NCBI RefSeq assembly: GCF_014643915.1
Contig: NZ_BMKE01000003.1
Location: forward strand, 62,001 to 126,000
DNA: 64,000 nucleotides
DNA from: Oceanisphaera marina
GTDB lineage: Bacteria; Pseudomonadota; Gammaproteobacteria; Enterobacterales; Aeromonadaceae
Direction: 5' to 3'
Shown: positions 1 to 8,503 of the stretch, one piece after another
Layout of the letters: each line of letters begins with the position of its first letter
Position numbering within the stretch: the first letter of the stretch is position 1
Notes under the pieces: model-generated
The model's database searches: none
Seen by the model: the letters and a program-made list of their open reading frames with translations, nothing else
Told to the model about the DNA's origin: nothing
Translations under genes and position numbers: made by a program

Positions 1-1
1 T

Positions 2-451
2 GCCGTGGTGGGCAAGGCCGACATCATGGACGCCGCCAATCCGGGAGGCCTGGGTGGTACCTATGCCGCCTTTCCGCTGGCCTGCGCCGCCGGTCTGGAA
101 GTACTGAGCATCATTGAAGAAGAGCAGTTATGCAACAAGGCGCTGGCGCTGGGTGAACTGATGCACAAGCGCCTGAGCGAACTGCAGGCGAAGTATCCTC
201 ACCAGATCGGCCAGGTACGTAATCTGGGTGCCATGGTGGCGATGGAGCTGGTTCACAATGGGGATGTGGAACAGCCCAATGCCGAACTGACCAAGGCGAT
301 TGTGAGCAAAGGTATCGAGAAGGGGGTGATCCTATTGTCTTGTGGGGTTCGTGGCAACGTGATCCGCTTCTTGCCGCCCCTGACCTCGCCACTGGAAGTG
401 GTCGATGAAGGTTTGGATCTACTGGAGCAGGTACTGGCAGAGTTAATTTAG
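2..451 (+). CDS. gabT: Class III aminotransferase, C-terminal part (GabT/DavT type)
   Basis: The frame is open from the window edge, so only about the last 149 codons are present; it ends in TAG at 449-451. The block GGTYAAFPLACAA and the final segment ending in PPL...VVDEGLDLLEQVL are typical of PLP-dependent 4-aminobutyrate or 5-aminovalerate:2-oxoglutarate aminotransferases. The PLP lysine lies upstream of the window. The family moves the omega-amino group to 2-oxoglutarate, giving succinate or glutarate semialdehyde in the cytoplasm. The nearby glutarate genes (glaH, lhgO) make a role in 5-aminovalerate breakdown (DavT) as plausible as GABA breakdown. This choice is inferred from context and cannot be made from the visible part alone. 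A strong terminator follows. Confidence 0.85.
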   Translation, partial: AVVGKADIMDAANPGGLGGTYAAFPLACAAGLEVLSIIEEEQLCNKALALGELMHKRLSELQAKYPHQIGQVRNLGAMVAMELVHNGDVEQPNAELTKAIVSKGIEKGVILLSCGVRGNVIRFLPPLTSPLEVVDEGLDLLEQVLAELI

Positions 452-477
452 GCGATACAAGTTTGATGTCATCATTT

Positions 478-502
478 GGCGGGCGTAATGCCCGCCTTTT
501 TT
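478..502 (+). terminator. Rho-independent terminator after gabT
   Basis: A 7-bp perfect GC stem (GGCGGGC / GCCCGCC, loop GTAAT) is followed directly by six T. It closes the gabT transcription unit and separates it from the next aminotransferase gene. Confidence 0.9.
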
Positions 503-673
503 ATATCCAGTAAATAAATAGGTCACGACCGAAAGGTGTTTATGGGCTTATGGTTGAGCTTGCTCAAACTAAGCATTTAAACATTGTCATTTATCAAACA
601 AACTCCTTTGTTCACACTATGGTGACAATTTAGTTACATCGCCGTTATATCGAGATTCAGAGGGAGTGCCAAC

Positions 674-1996
674 ATGACCGCAACCAATTTAGCTGCACAC
701 TGGATGCCATTTACTGCCAATAAAGGTTTCAAGGAAAAGCCGCGTATGCTCAGTGCTGCCAAAGGCATGTACTGGACGACGGATGATCAGCGCCAGGTAC
801 TGGATATGACGGCGGGCCTGTGGTGCTGTAATGCCGGGCATGCTCATCCTCATATTGCCGACGCCATTGCGCATCAGGCCAAAACACTTGACTACGCCCC
901 GAGCTTTGGCTTCGGTCATGCATTATCTTTTGAATTGTCCGAGCGGCTGGCCAATTTGGCACCCGGCAATCTTAACAAGGTGTTTTACACCAACTCGGGT
1001 TCCGAGTCAGTCGAGACCGCCCTGAAAATGGCACTGGCTTATCATTACGCCAAAGGCAACACCGGCAAGCAGATGTTTATTGGCCGAGAGAAGGGCTACC
1101 ACGGTGTTAACTTTGGGGGGATTTCGGTAGGCGGGCTGACCAATAATCACAAGGCGTTTGGTCAGTGGCTGCCAACCGATCGTCTGAGTCATACTCAGGA
1201 TCTAACGCTTAATGCCTTTTCTCGGGGCTTGCCGTTACATGGGGGCATTGAAAAAGCCAATGAGCTGGAAAAACTGATCCAGCGCCACGATGCCAGTCGT
1301 ATTGCCGCGGTGATCATAGAGCCGATTACCGGTGCCGGTGGCGTGCTGCCGCCGCCAGTGGGCTATCTGAAACGTATTCGTGAAATTTGCGATCAGCATG
1401 ACATTCTGCTGATTTTCGACGAAGTAATCACCGGCTTTGGTCGTACCGGCAATGTGTTTGCCAGCCAGACCTTTGACGTGATCCCCGATATTATGACTAC
1501 CGCCAAGGGTCTGACCAATGGTGCTGCTCCCATGGGGGCCGTGCTGGCAGGAGATCATATTTATGATGTCATTGTCGAGCAGGGCGGTCCCGGGGTGGAG
1601 TTTTTCCATGGCTATACCTATTCGGCCCATCCGTTGGCGTGTGCCGCCGCCATGGCCACGCTCGATGTTTATGAGCAGGAAAATTTATATCAGCGTGGCG
1701 CAGCCGAGGGTGAAATTGCTCAGTATTTTGAACGAGGCCTGCACAGCCTGAAGGGACTGCCGGGGGTGATCGATATTCGCAACTACTCTTTCATTGCCGC
1801 CGTGGAGTTCGAGCCTTTGGTCGGCAAGCCGGGGGCCACCGGCAGTCTGATACAAACCAGCGCTTGGGAGCAAGGCATGATGCTGCGTTCTCTCGGCGAT
1901 GCCATTGCTATGTCTCCGCCGCTGATCATGGAAAAAGAGCATGTCGATCAGACGATTGGCATTCTTGAGCGCAGCATCAAGCAGCATTTCGCTTAA
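674..1996 (+). CDS. Omega-amino acid:pyruvate aminotransferase (beta-alanine:pyruvate type)
   Basis: This 440-aa class III PLP aminotransferase begins with AAHWMPFTANKGF and contains NAFSRGLPLHGGI, both typical of omega-amino acid:pyruvate aminotransferases (BauA/OAPT group). Other landmarks are TNSGSES (residues 107-113), the Asp of IFDEVITGFGRTG (about 248-259) that contacts the pyridine ring, and the PLP lysine K278 in TTAKGLTNG. The family transfers the amino group of beta-alanine or other omega-amino acids to pyruvate. RBS-like GAGGGAG lies 8 bases before the ATG. The gene is monocistronic, with terminators on both sides. It sits between gabT and the glutarate genes, so it may act on omega-amino acids from polyamine or lysine breakdown; the true substrate is not readable from sequence. 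Confidence 0.88.
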   Translation: MTATNLAAHWMPFTANKGFKEKPRMLSAAKGMYWTTDDQRQVLDMTAGLWCCNAGHAHPHIADAIAHQAKTLDYAPSFGFGHALSFELSERLANLAPGNLNKVFYTNSGSESVETALKMALAYHYAKGNTGKQMFIGREKGYHGVNFGGISVGGLTNNHKAFGQWLPTDRLSHTQDLTLNAFSRGLPLHGGIEKANELEKLIQRHDASRIAAVIIEPITGAGGVLPPPVGYLKRIREICDQHDILLIFDEVITGFGRTGNVFASQTFDVIPDIMTTAKGLTNGAAPMGAVLAGDHIYDVIVEQGGPGVEFFHGYTYSAHPLACAAAMATLDVYEQENLYQRGAAEGEIAQYFERGLHSLKGLPGVIDIRNYSFIAAVEFEPLVGKPGATGSLIQTSAWEQGMMLRSLGDAIAMSPPLIMEKEHVDQTIGILERSIKQHFA

Positions 1997-2014
1997 GCGC
2001 TAGCTCACATGCAA

Positions 2015-2040
2015 AGGACTGCTCAGGCAGTCCTTTTTTG
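2015..2040 (+). terminator. Terminator after omega-aminotransferase gene
   Basis: An 8-bp perfect stem (AGGACTGC / GCAGTCCT, 4-base loop) is followed by a run of T up to 2039. Confidence 0.88.
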
Positions 2041-2139
2041 ATCCTGGTTGGCTGATGTGTGACTAAGAGATCGGCACAAAGCTTACCGCTGTGTCAACAG
2101 GTTGGGATGAGGGGCAGAGACGGTGGTAGGGAGATTGCC

Positions 2140-2165
2140 GCATTGCGGGAAGTGCCCCGCAATGC
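2140..2165 (-). terminator. Hairpin downstream of lhgO, possible terminator
   Basis: A 10-bp perfect stem (GCATTGCGGG / CCCGCAATGC) with a 6-base loop lies 16 bases past the lhgO stop. There is no T-run on the minus strand, so factor-independent termination is uncertain; an mRNA 3'-stabilising hairpin is equally possible. Confidence 0.4.
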
Positions 2166-2180
2166 GTGAGTTCATCGGTG

Positions 2181-3392
2181 TTAGGCGAGAGCGGAGCCTT
2201 GCTCGACCTGCTGTTTAACCTTGTCGACAATGTAGCCGCCAATGGGAATGGCAGACGTAGCGGCGGGCGAGGGCGCATTACAGACGTTAATGGTGCGTTT
2301 GGTATTCACGAACAGGAAGTCGTCTACCAGATTGCCGTCTTTCGATACCGCCTGAGCGCGTATGCCGGCCGGATAAGGCGTTAAATCACCCAGTTGCAGG
2401 CTGGGGCAATACTTGCGTACCAGTTCCAGGTAGCCGGCCTTGTGGATGGAGTTTTTCATCTCGGTGAGACCGGGTTTGAAATTTTTCATCAATACCTTGA
2501 GGATGCCCGGGTAGGTGAACATTTCCAGGGTATCGCGCAGGGAGATATCACTCTTCTTGTAGCCTTCCCGCTTGAAAGCCAGTACCGCATTGGGGCCCAC
2601 TGTGACGGTACCGTCTATCATTCGGGTAAGATGTACGCCAAGGAACGGCATGTTCGGATCCGGAATCGGGTAGATCAAATGGTTCACTATCTTATTGTGC
2701 TCGGGTTTGAGCAGATAGTACTCGCCGCGAAAGGGGCAGATCTTGAATTCGGGCTCAATGCCCAGCATACGCACCACCCGGTCCGCCATCAATCCAGAGC
2801 AGGACACCAGGTACTTGCCCGGAAATTCGCCTTGAGAGGTCTCTACCACCACCTGGCTGCTTTCTTCCTTCAGGCCGGTAACTTCGGCGTTATAACGAAT
2901 TTCGCCGCCCAGACGTTCGAATTCCTTGCCCATGGCTGCGGTTACCTGCTTGTAGTTGACGATGCCGCTGGAGGGGACAAAAATGCCGCCCACACCCGTG
3001 ATATTGGGCTCGCGCTCTTTCAGCTCGTCGGCATTCAGCCAATAACGCTCCAGGCCATTGGCCTCGCTGCGATCCCATAGCGCCTGCATGCGCGCCATTT
3101 CCATTTCGTTGGTGGCTACCAGTAATTTGCCACATTCATCAAAGGGAATATCGTGTTCGCGGCAAAATGCCTTGGTGGCAATATTGCCTTCCAGGCAGAA
3201 TTTGGCTTTAAGGCTGCCCGGGGTGTAGTAAACCCCGGCATGGATAACGCCGCTGTTGTGCCCGGTTTGATGCTGGGCGGGGCCGGATTCTTTTTCTAGC
3301 AGTAATATCTTGTGGTCGGGATAGGTTTTTTTTAGCTGCCAGGCGGTGGACATGCCGACGATACCACCACCAATAATTATGAAGTCAAACAC
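2181..3392 (-). CDS. lhgO: L-2-hydroxyglutarate dehydrogenase/oxidase
   Basis: LhgO is an FAD-dependent, membrane-associated enzyme that oxidises L-2-hydroxyglutarate to 2-oxoglutarate and passes electrons to quinone. The protein starts with the dinucleotide-binding motif GGGIVG and carries HQTGHNSGVIHAGVYY, typical of the family. It ends near APSPAATSAIPIG, matching the E. coli protein. I choose the GTG at 3392 (Met-Phe-Asp-Phe) because AAGGTGG sits 8 bases upstream and E. coli LhgO starts in the same way. A GTG at 3404 would add four residues but has no ribosome site. The gene follows glaH on the same strand across a 110-bp gap containing a hairpin. Together they convert glutarate to 2-oxoglutarate. 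Confidence 0.95.
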   Translation of the reverse strand: MFDFIIIGGGIVGMSTAWQLKKTYPDHKILLLEKESGPAQHQTGHNSGVIHAGVYYTPGSLKAKFCLEGNIATKAFCREHDIPFDECGKLLVATNEMEMARMQALWDRSEANGLERYWLNADELKEREPNITGVGGIFVPSSGIVNYKQVTAAMGKEFERLGGEIRYNAEVTGLKEESSQVVVETSQGEFPGKYLVSCSGLMADRVVRMLGIEPEFKICPFRGEYYLLKPEHNKIVNHLIYPIPDPNMPFLGVHLTRMIDGTVTVGPNAVLAFKREGYKKSDISLRDTLEMFTYPGILKVLMKNFKPGLTEMKNSIHKAGYLELVRKYCPSLQLGDLTPYPAGIRAQAVSKDGNLVDDFLFVNTKRTINVCNAPSPAATSAIPIGGYIVDKVKQQVEQGSALA

Positions 3393-3423
3393 AGTTGAGA
3401 CCACCTTGGTAAGAGAGACAAAG

Positions 3424-3442
3424 GCCGGGGACCAGCCCCGGC
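3424..3442 (-). other. Hairpin between glaH and lhgO
   Basis: A 7-bp perfect GC stem (GCCGGGG / CCCCGGC, 5-base loop) in the glaH-lhgO gap. With only a short T-poor tail on the minus strand it is more likely an RNA processing or stability element, or a weak attenuator, than a full terminator. Confidence 0.45.
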
Positions 3443-3502
3443 GAAATAGAATGCCTTGTTAATGTTAAGAGTGCCGCCGCGGGCGCCCCTCAGTCAAAGT
3501 CT

Positions 3503-4471
3503 TTATCCCTGGTTGGGCTGTCTCACGGTTTTTGCGTGAGTAAAGTAGCCTCGCTGGCGCATCAGCTCGCGGCGAAGCCCCTCATGCGCCACAAACTTGT
3601 CGCGGCCATGCAGCCAAAAGTGGTTATTGATCAACAAGAAAGAACCGGGTGCCACAGGTACCGACAGGCGATGTTCACTGGTTTCCAGTGCCTCGGAGAG
3701 ATCTGCCAGCCAGACGCCTTCATCAAAGTCTTTTGGCTGCACAAACTGATCGATGTAGGCCATGATGGGCTGACCGCTGACATCGGTATCAAACACCGCA
3801 TGATACACATCTTTGGTGGTGTTCTTGCTCGGCGGTGCCGCCCAGCGCATGACTCTGTGTGCCATGGCATCGGCGTAAAAGCGATCCAGGTGCTCCCAAT
3901 CATCCAGATGCAGTAACAGGGAATTGCCTCCCTCTATGTTCTGCTCGTCTACTTTCAGCATTAATACATAGTCGGTATCTTGCTCGACGAAGGTGCCATC
4001 GTTATGCAGCTCCATGACTCTGTGAGCCTGGCGCAGATAACTGTCCGAGTTATCGTCATTTTTAACCACAAACCGGGCATAGTACTGGCCGCTCATGGCA
4101 TCAAAGTTGGAGCGGCCGAACAAATGAGCTACGGCGGTGGTGAACTTGACCATGTCTTCCGCTTGCTCAACCTGGTTCAGCCCTTCAGGAGTGATCAACA
4201 AGCCCCCGGTTTCACGGTTAACCAGGGTATCAATCAGCAAAGGTTGCAGTGTCTGACCACACAAATCATTAAGCAGTTGTGCCACCTTGAAGCGCAAGAA
4301 AGACTTGTATTCCAGTGCCTGAATTGGCCATTGGGCGGTAGCGTCCAAAAAGGCCTGCACCGTGTGCGCGTCAAAACGAAGCTCAAGCAGACGCCGAGAC
4401 TGTGCAGAGGGTGCCAGGGTAAAGCCCTGATATTGGTGATGGGTGAAATCGGCAGTAGCAACGTTAGACAT
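3503..4471 (-). CDS. glaH: Glutarate 2-hydroxylase, Fe(II)/2-oxoglutarate dioxygenase (CsiD)
   Basis: This 322-aa protein matches GlaH/CsiD in length and motifs. The enzyme hydroxylates glutarate to L-2-hydroxyglutarate, using 2-oxoglutarate and O2 and giving succinate and CO2. The iron ligands are visible: H156 and D158 in ELHNDGTF and the distal H288 in FWLHGRDKF, followed by arginines near 300 that bind 2-oxoglutarate. Family landmarks include [11 protein letters not shown] and [10 protein letters not shown]. It is transcribed divergently from the GntR regulator glaR and is followed by lhgO. In E. coli the order is csiD-lhgO-gabD-gabT-gabP-csiR; here the regulator has moved to the other side and the gab-type genes are separate. 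Confidence 0.96.
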   Translation of the reverse strand: MSNVATADFTHHQYQGFTLAPSAQSRRLLELRFDAHTVQAFLDATAQWPIQALEYKSFLRFKVAQLLNDLCGQTLQPLLIDTLVNRETGGLLITPEGLNQVEQAEDMVKFTTAVAHLFGRSNFDAMSGQYYARFVVKNDDNSDSYLRQAHRVMELHNDGTFVEQDTDYVLMLKVDEQNIEGGNSLLLHLDDWEHLDRFYADAMAHRVMRWAAPPSKNTTKDVYHAVFDTDVSGQPIMAYIDQFVQPKDFDEGVWLADLSEALETSEHRLSVPVAPGSFLLINNHFWLHGRDKFVAHEGLRRELMRQRGYFTHAKTVRQPNQG

Positions 4472-4515
4472 GATAGCTTCCTTGTTGTTTCTAATAGTAT
4501 GGGTCGAGAAGTAAA

Positions 4516-4577
4516 TTGTCGTTGTAATTAAATAATGTCGACATTTTGTCGTTGTGTCAATTTTGTGTGTCGGTTTT
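4516..4577. promoter_or_regulatory. Repeated GlaR (CsiR)-type operator sites between glaH and glaR
   Basis: The divergent promoter region holds three in-phase matches to the pattern reported for E. coli CsiR, [A/T]TGT-N5-TTTT: ATGT-N5-TTTT at 4535-4547, TTGT-N5-TTTT at 4552-4564, and a weaker GTGT-N5-TTTT at 4565-4577. A 10-base direct repeat, TTGTCGTTGT, occurs at 4516-4525 and 4546-4555, exactly 30 bases (about three helical turns) apart. The position fits repression of glaH, relieved by glutarate, and autoregulation of glaR. Confidence 0.6.
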
Positions 4578-4634
4578 ATGATCTCGGTTACAATATCGTT
4601 ATAATCGAACCACAGATCGATTCAGGAGCAGCAC

Positions 4635-5324
4635 ATGAACCAGCTCGATATCCCGCGAGAAAATCTCGCCCGCACGGCTTACCAGCAGTTGAAACAAGAT
4701 ATTATTCAGAGTCACTTTGGGCCTACCGAAAAGCTGTTGATGAGCACCTTGAAGGCGCGCTATGGCCTGGGTGTGAGTCCGTTAAGAGAAGCCTTGTCGC
4801 AGCTGGTATCCGAGCGATTGGTAACGGCCGAAAGCCAGCGTGGCTTTCGGGTCAGCAGTATGTCGATTGCCGAGTTAAAGGATATTTATGACGCCCGAGC
4901 CCAGCTGGAAGGGTTGATCGTCGAGCTGGCCCTGGCGCGAGGTGATGATCTGTGGGAGGCCAGCGTGGTGGCGGCGCATCATGCGTTAAGCAAGGTCAAT
5001 CATCTTGAGACCGTTGAAGATCAGCTCACGCACTGGGATCTGCGCCATCAGGCATTTCACCAGGCGGTGGCCGACGGTTGCCAGTCGCCGCAGCTGCTGG
5101 TAGTACGCCAAACCCTGATGGATCAAGCGGCGCGTTATCGTTACCTGTGGCTGAAGCAGACCGTATTCAGCCCGCAGGCATTAAAAGAGAAACAACAAGA
5201 GCATCTGATCCTGTTCAATGCCTTGCTGGCAAGAGACTCACAGGCCAGCACCATGATGCGAGAGCATCTAATGGGCCCGGTGACGATTATCAGCAAGGTG
5301 CTGGGCGAGCAGGGCGTGCGCTAA
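4635..5324 (+). CDS. glaR: GntR-family (FCD) regulator of glutarate use, GlaR/CsiR
   Basis: This 229-aa protein has an N-terminal winged helix (ARTAYQQLKQDIIQSHFGP...LKARYGLGVSPLREALSQL, about residues 11-60). A helical FCD ligand domain follows, whose metal-binding positions include D143-x3-H147 in HWDLRHQAFHQAV. The family member CsiR/GlaR is a glutarate-responsive repressor. AGGAG lies 7 bases before the ATG. It is divergent from glaH, with operator-like repeats between them, so local control of glaH-lhgO is the natural reading. FadR-family regulators of other acids look similar, and the assignment rests on the context. Confidence 0.85.
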   Translation: MNQLDIPRENLARTAYQQLKQDIIQSHFGPTEKLLMSTLKARYGLGVSPLREALSQLVSERLVTAESQRGFRVSSMSIAELKDIYDARAQLEGLIVELALARGDDLWEASVVAAHHALSKVNHLETVEDQLTHWDLRHQAFHQAVADGCQSPQLLVVRQTLMDQAARYRYLWLKQTVFSPQALKEKQQEHLILFNALLARDSQASTMMREHLMGPVTIISKVLGEQGVR

Positions 5325-5393
5325 CACACTCAATTTCATTATGTCGTTCGTAGCCCGACTGATTTGGCTGGCGAGGACAGGCCACCATCCAAG

Positions 5394-5437
5394 AAAGGCG
5401 GTGCTGAGTGATAGGCGCGCCTTTGTGTTTATTTTTC
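5394..5437 (+). terminator. Possible terminator of glaR
   Basis: AAAGGCG (5394-5400) pairs with CGCCTTT (5418-5424) across a 17-base loop and is followed by a T-rich tail. The long loop lowers confidence. The rest of the 310-base gap 5325-5634 shows no gene, only the promoter and AAGGA ribosome site of the next gene. Confidence 0.4.
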
Positions 5438-5634
5438 GTCTTTATTCGTCTCGTCTCGCAAGATATGAATGAGTGTGGATAAGGAGCTCCACCCTCTTGT
5501 GCGTATACTGAAGCTGGCAGAATATTTGCCTCGAATGACAACAATGTCATTTTTGTGTCAGGTTCTCGTTAGCATGGTCTTGTTATTCTTTGCTCATCAA
5601 CCGGATAGGCCGGTAACTGATTAAGGAATATCCC

Positions 5635-6039
5635 ATGCTTAAAGTGATTTCTTTCATTGTTCTTACTGCGGCACCTCTGCTTTCTTTCCAATCTGCAATG
5701 GCATCTGGCCAACATATTCCAGCCAAGGTTTGTTTTAGCTCGACCAGTGATTTCACCGATGGCGTAGACGTCCATCAGGCAAAAATGGCTCGCTTGCAGG
5801 CAGAAAAAGCAGGGATAACCGAGCCTGAATGTACTCCTGCTCAGGTGTACCTGAATGTCGGCAGTAATGGCACCGACGGCGTCGATCGCTTTCAGGAAAA
5901 GATGGCTAAACTGCGTTTTGGAAAGGATTCTGCCGTTGAAGCAGGAACCACTCCCGCTCAAGTGGCGCTGAACACGGCGAGTAATGGCACCGATGGTGTT
6001 GATCTGTTCGCTAGCCGTATGAGACATGCTACAAATTAG
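5635..6039 (+). CDS. Small secreted protein with three TDGVD repeats, function unknown
   Basis: This 134-aa protein is not recognised. Residues 1 to about 24 form a Sec signal peptide (basic start, hydrophobic core, AMA-SG cleavage region), so the product is likely periplasmic or exported. The mature part consists of three copies of one unit of roughly 35-40 residues. Their cores are SDFTDGVDVHQAKMARLQ, SNGTDGVDRFQEKMAKLR and SNGTDGVDLFASRMRHAT. Copies two and three are each preceded by TPAQVxLNxxS. There are two cysteines in the mature chain (in KVCFSS and PECTP). AAGGA lies upstream of the ATG. No pathway partner is adjacent; neighbours are glaR and a LysR gene on the opposite strand. Confidence 0.75.
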   Translation: MLKVISFIVLTAAPLLSFQSAMASGQHIPAKVCFSSTSDFTDGVDVHQAKMARLQAEKAGITEPECTPAQVYLNVGSNGTDGVDRFQEKMAKLRFGKDSAVEAGTTPAQVALNTASNGTDGVDLFASRMRHATN

Positions 6040-6059
6040 TAGCCGCATGCTGTTTAAAG

Positions 6060-6094
6060 AGGATGTTATTTGACGAGCAACGGCATCCTTTTTG
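6060..6094 (+). terminator. Weak terminator after small secreted protein gene
   Basis: AGGATG pairs with CATCCT across a large loop and is followed by five T. The short stem makes this tentative. Confidence 0.4.
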
Positions 6095-6157
6095 TCTGAA
6101 CTCAGGGTCTGATATCACAAATTGGCGCCAGTCTCCTCGCACCGTGTAACCACTTAT

Positions 6158-7066
6158 TCATGAATAACCATGGTTATAAAGCTCAAGCAGGTAGTTCCAG
6201 AAGAGGTCTACTTCTGGCTTGACGGTATGTCTGAAACGGTACAACAGGATTTTCAGCTCCACAGCCTGTAGTGGTGATGTCAGGATCATCAACTGTTTGT
6301 TCTGCAATTCGTACTGGATCAGACTGAGAGGTAGCCATGCCACTCCGCACCCTTCTGTCGCCATGGCTTTCAGGCCTTCTGCTAGCGCATTTTCACAGAC
6401 GGGTGTGTATTGAATGTCAGGTGGAATTTTGCTGAGACACTGCTCTTTTACTATGCGACCAAGGTAGGAATCATCGGGGTACGTCAGCAGTTTGAAGGGG
6501 AGTTGATTTTCGATCGAATGCAGCGGTGTACCATTGGTATTCACCGCCGACACCGGCACCAGCTTGTCGGTACCCACTTGAATACAGATGGTGTCATTGC
6601 GTGCCAGCTCAGTGATGTTTTCGCCCGAAGAGAAGGTCAGCAAAAAATCCCCCATGCCAGCCATAAAGGATTCCATTACATCGTGCAGGTTACCGGCATT
6701 CAGTTTAACTAATGTGGTGCTTACTAAAGGCTCCAGAGTCCGAATCCAGTGAGGAAAGAACGATACTGCCGGAGAGTGCTGGGAAAAAAATACCAGACAT
6801 TGGCGTGACTCCTGGCCTTGCAGCCGCTTGCGGACTTGGTAAGTGTCGTGGATCATTCGTTTGGCTTCTTCCACGAACACCAGACCCGTTACGGTGAGGG
6901 TGGTCGGATACTTTCCCCGATCGACCAAGGTAATACCTAGCCAGTTTTCCAGTGAACGGATGCGTCGGCTAAAGGCGGGCTGAGTGACGAAGCGAGCTTC
7001 TGCTGCTTTGGAGAAACTGCCATGTTCACTCAATGCCACAAAATCTTTCAACCATTTTAATTCCAT
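6158..7066 (-). CDS. LysR-family transcriptional regulator
   Basis: This protein of about 302 residues has the typical LysR N-terminal winged helix (LKDFVALSEHGSFSKAAEARFVTQPAFSRRIRSLE) and a two-lobed effector domain. The ATG at 7066 (MELKWLKDF) is preferred because AAGGA lies 10 bases upstream and LysR proteins usually begin this way; the in-frame TTG at 7075 overlaps that site. It is divergent from the desulfhydrase/sulfo-lyase gene and the symporter, which it probably controls with a small-molecule co-inducer. That link is positional inference. Confidence 0.88.
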   Translation of the reverse strand: MELKWLKDFVALSEHGSFSKAAEARFVTQPAFSRRIRSLENWLGITLVDRGKYPTTLTVTGLVFVEEAKRMIHDTYQVRKRLQGQESRQCLVFFSQHSPAVSFFPHWIRTLEPLVSTTLVKLNAGNLHDVMESFMAGMGDFLLTFSSGENITELARNDTICIQVGTDKLVPVSAVNTNGTPLHSIENQLPFKLLTYPDDSYLGRIVKEQCLSKIPPDIQYTPVCENALAEGLKAMATEGCGVAWLPLSLIQYELQNKQLMILTSPLQAVELKILLYRFRHTVKPEVDLFWNYLLELYNHGYS

Positions 7067-7225
7067 TAAAATCAAATCCTTGCATCATATTAACTCGAGG
7101 TATACCGAAAAGTAATCACTTGCGAAGCCAAGATAGCATTGGTCGGCTAATAAATTCTATTTCAATATGTTGGTGTTACGAAATTGTACTGATAATGTTA
7201 TTAAAATGAGAAAGGAGTGTTACCC
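7067..7225. promoter_or_regulatory. Divergent promoter region of the LysR regulator and the PLP enzyme gene
   Basis: This region holds both promoters. An 8-bp palindrome, GGTATACC, lies at 7099-7106 and could be part of a LysR box. The strong ribosome site AAAGGAG at 7211-7217 sets the start of the downstream gene. Confidence 0.4.
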
Positions 7226-8236
7226 ATGCTTTTGGCCCGTTATCCGCGTCTTCATTTCGCACACCTCAATACCCCACTTGAACCCATGCCCCAGCTAACC
7301 AAATTGCTGGATGGTCCTACCTTGTGGATCAAACGTGACGACTGTACCGGCCTGGCTGGCGGCGGTAACAAGACTCGCAAGCTGGAATTTCTGATGGCCG
7401 ATGCTCTGGAACAGGGTGCCGATACCATTATTACCCAGGGAGCAACCCAGTCCAACCATGCTCGCCAGACTGTGGCCATCGCCACCAAGCTGGGTATGGA
7501 TTGTCATATCCTGCTGGAGGATCGCACCGGCTCCGAAGATGCCGATTATGTCTACAACGGTAATGTCATGCTGGACCAGCTGTTCGGTGGCCAACTGCGC
7601 AAGTATCCAGGTGGCACCGATATGAATGCAGCGATGGAAGAGCTGTCCACCAAGTTGAAAGCCGAAGGCAAGAAACCCTATATTATTCCCGGTGGTGGTT
7701 CCAATGAAATTGGCGCCCTGGGTTACGTTAACTGTGCGCTGGAACTGCTGGGCCAGGCCAATGATTGCGGCCTGCGCATCGATCATCTGGTACACGCCAC
7801 CGGTTCGGCCGGTACTCAGGCCGGCCTGGTGACGGGCCTGTATGGTAGTAACAGCCAGATCCCCGTGCTTGGTATCGGCGTTCGGGTACCCCGCGAGCAG
7901 CAGGAAGCCAACGTATTCCGCCTGGCCGAGCGCACCGCCGAGAAGCTGGGTATTCCTGGTGCCATCAAGCGCGAAGACGTGGTCGCAAACTGTGATTACG
8001 TGGGTGAAGGCTACGGTATTCCAGCCGAAAGTACCCTAGAAGCCATCGAGCTGTTTGCCCGTCACGAGGGCATATTGCTGGATCCCGTCTATTCAGGTAA
8101 AGGCGCGGCCGGCCTGATCGATTTGATCCGCAAGGGGCATTTCAAGAAAGGGGAAAATATCGTATTTCTGCATACCGGTGGCAGTCAGGCGCTGTTCGGT
8201 TATCGCGACGTATTTAATCTACCTAAGTATAGTTAA
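7226..8236 (+). CDS. PLP-dependent D-cysteine desulfhydrase / L-cysteate sulfo-lyase family enzyme
   Basis: This 336-aa protein belongs to the ACC deaminase/D-cysteine desulfhydrase fold group. The PLP lysine is in [12 protein letters not shown]. Other landmarks are [28 protein letters not shown] (phosphate loop), [11 protein letters not shown] and [17 protein letters not shown]. The forms [19 protein letters not shown] and LLEDRTGS resemble my recollection of CuyA (L-cysteate to pyruvate, sulfite and ammonia) more than E. coli DcyD (D-cysteine to pyruvate, sulfide and ammonia). This is from memory, not from an alignment. The start is the ATG 8 bases after AAAGGAG; the earlier in-frame GTG overlaps that site. 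A LysR gene lies divergently upstream and an acidic-amino-acid-type symporter downstream. Confidence 0.85.
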   Translation: MLLARYPRLHFAHLNTPLEPMPQLTKLLDGPTLWIKRDDCTGLAGGGNKTRKLEFLMADALEQGADTIITQGATQSNHARQTVAIATKLGMDCHILLEDRTGSEDADYVYNGNVMLDQLFGGQLRKYPGGTDMNAAMEELSTKLKAEGKKPYIIPGGGSNEIGALGYVNCALELLGQANDCGLRIDHLVHATGSAGTQAGLVTGLYGSNSQIPVLGIGVRVPREQQEANVFRLAERTAEKLGIPGAIKREDVVANCDYVGEGYGIPAESTLEAIELFARHEGILLDPVYSGKGAAGLIDLIRKGHFKKGENIVFLHTGGSQALFGYRDVFNLPKYS

Positions 8237-8244
8237 TATTCGCA

Positions 8245-8269
8245 CTCGGCTCCTCAGGGAGGAGCCGAG
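8245..8269 (+). other. Perfect hairpin between PLP enzyme and symporter genes
   Basis: An 11-bp perfect stem (CTCGGCTCCTC / GAGGAGCCGAG) with a 3-base loop lies 8 bases after the stop codon. There is no T-run, so it may cap the mRNA 3' end or allow partial read-through into the symporter gene. The following AT-rich 230 bases probably hold the symporter's own promoter. Confidence 0.55.
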
Positions 8270-8503
8270 AAACACACCTAGTTAATAAACTAATCCTTTT
8301 TGTAAATGTTGTATTTCATCTGTACGTGGAAGAGACCATACAATGGCTGGGGAAAGGTTGATCGTTCAGCTTGATTCTAGTGGTGGGATGCATTAATCCA
8401 CCTCTTGGAGATTTAATAATTTGAATTTAAATAGTTTATTTTCAAATGTTTACAGCTGTTTTTTTACTTGAATGGATATTATCAGAGAAAAGGAATTCAG
8501 ATT

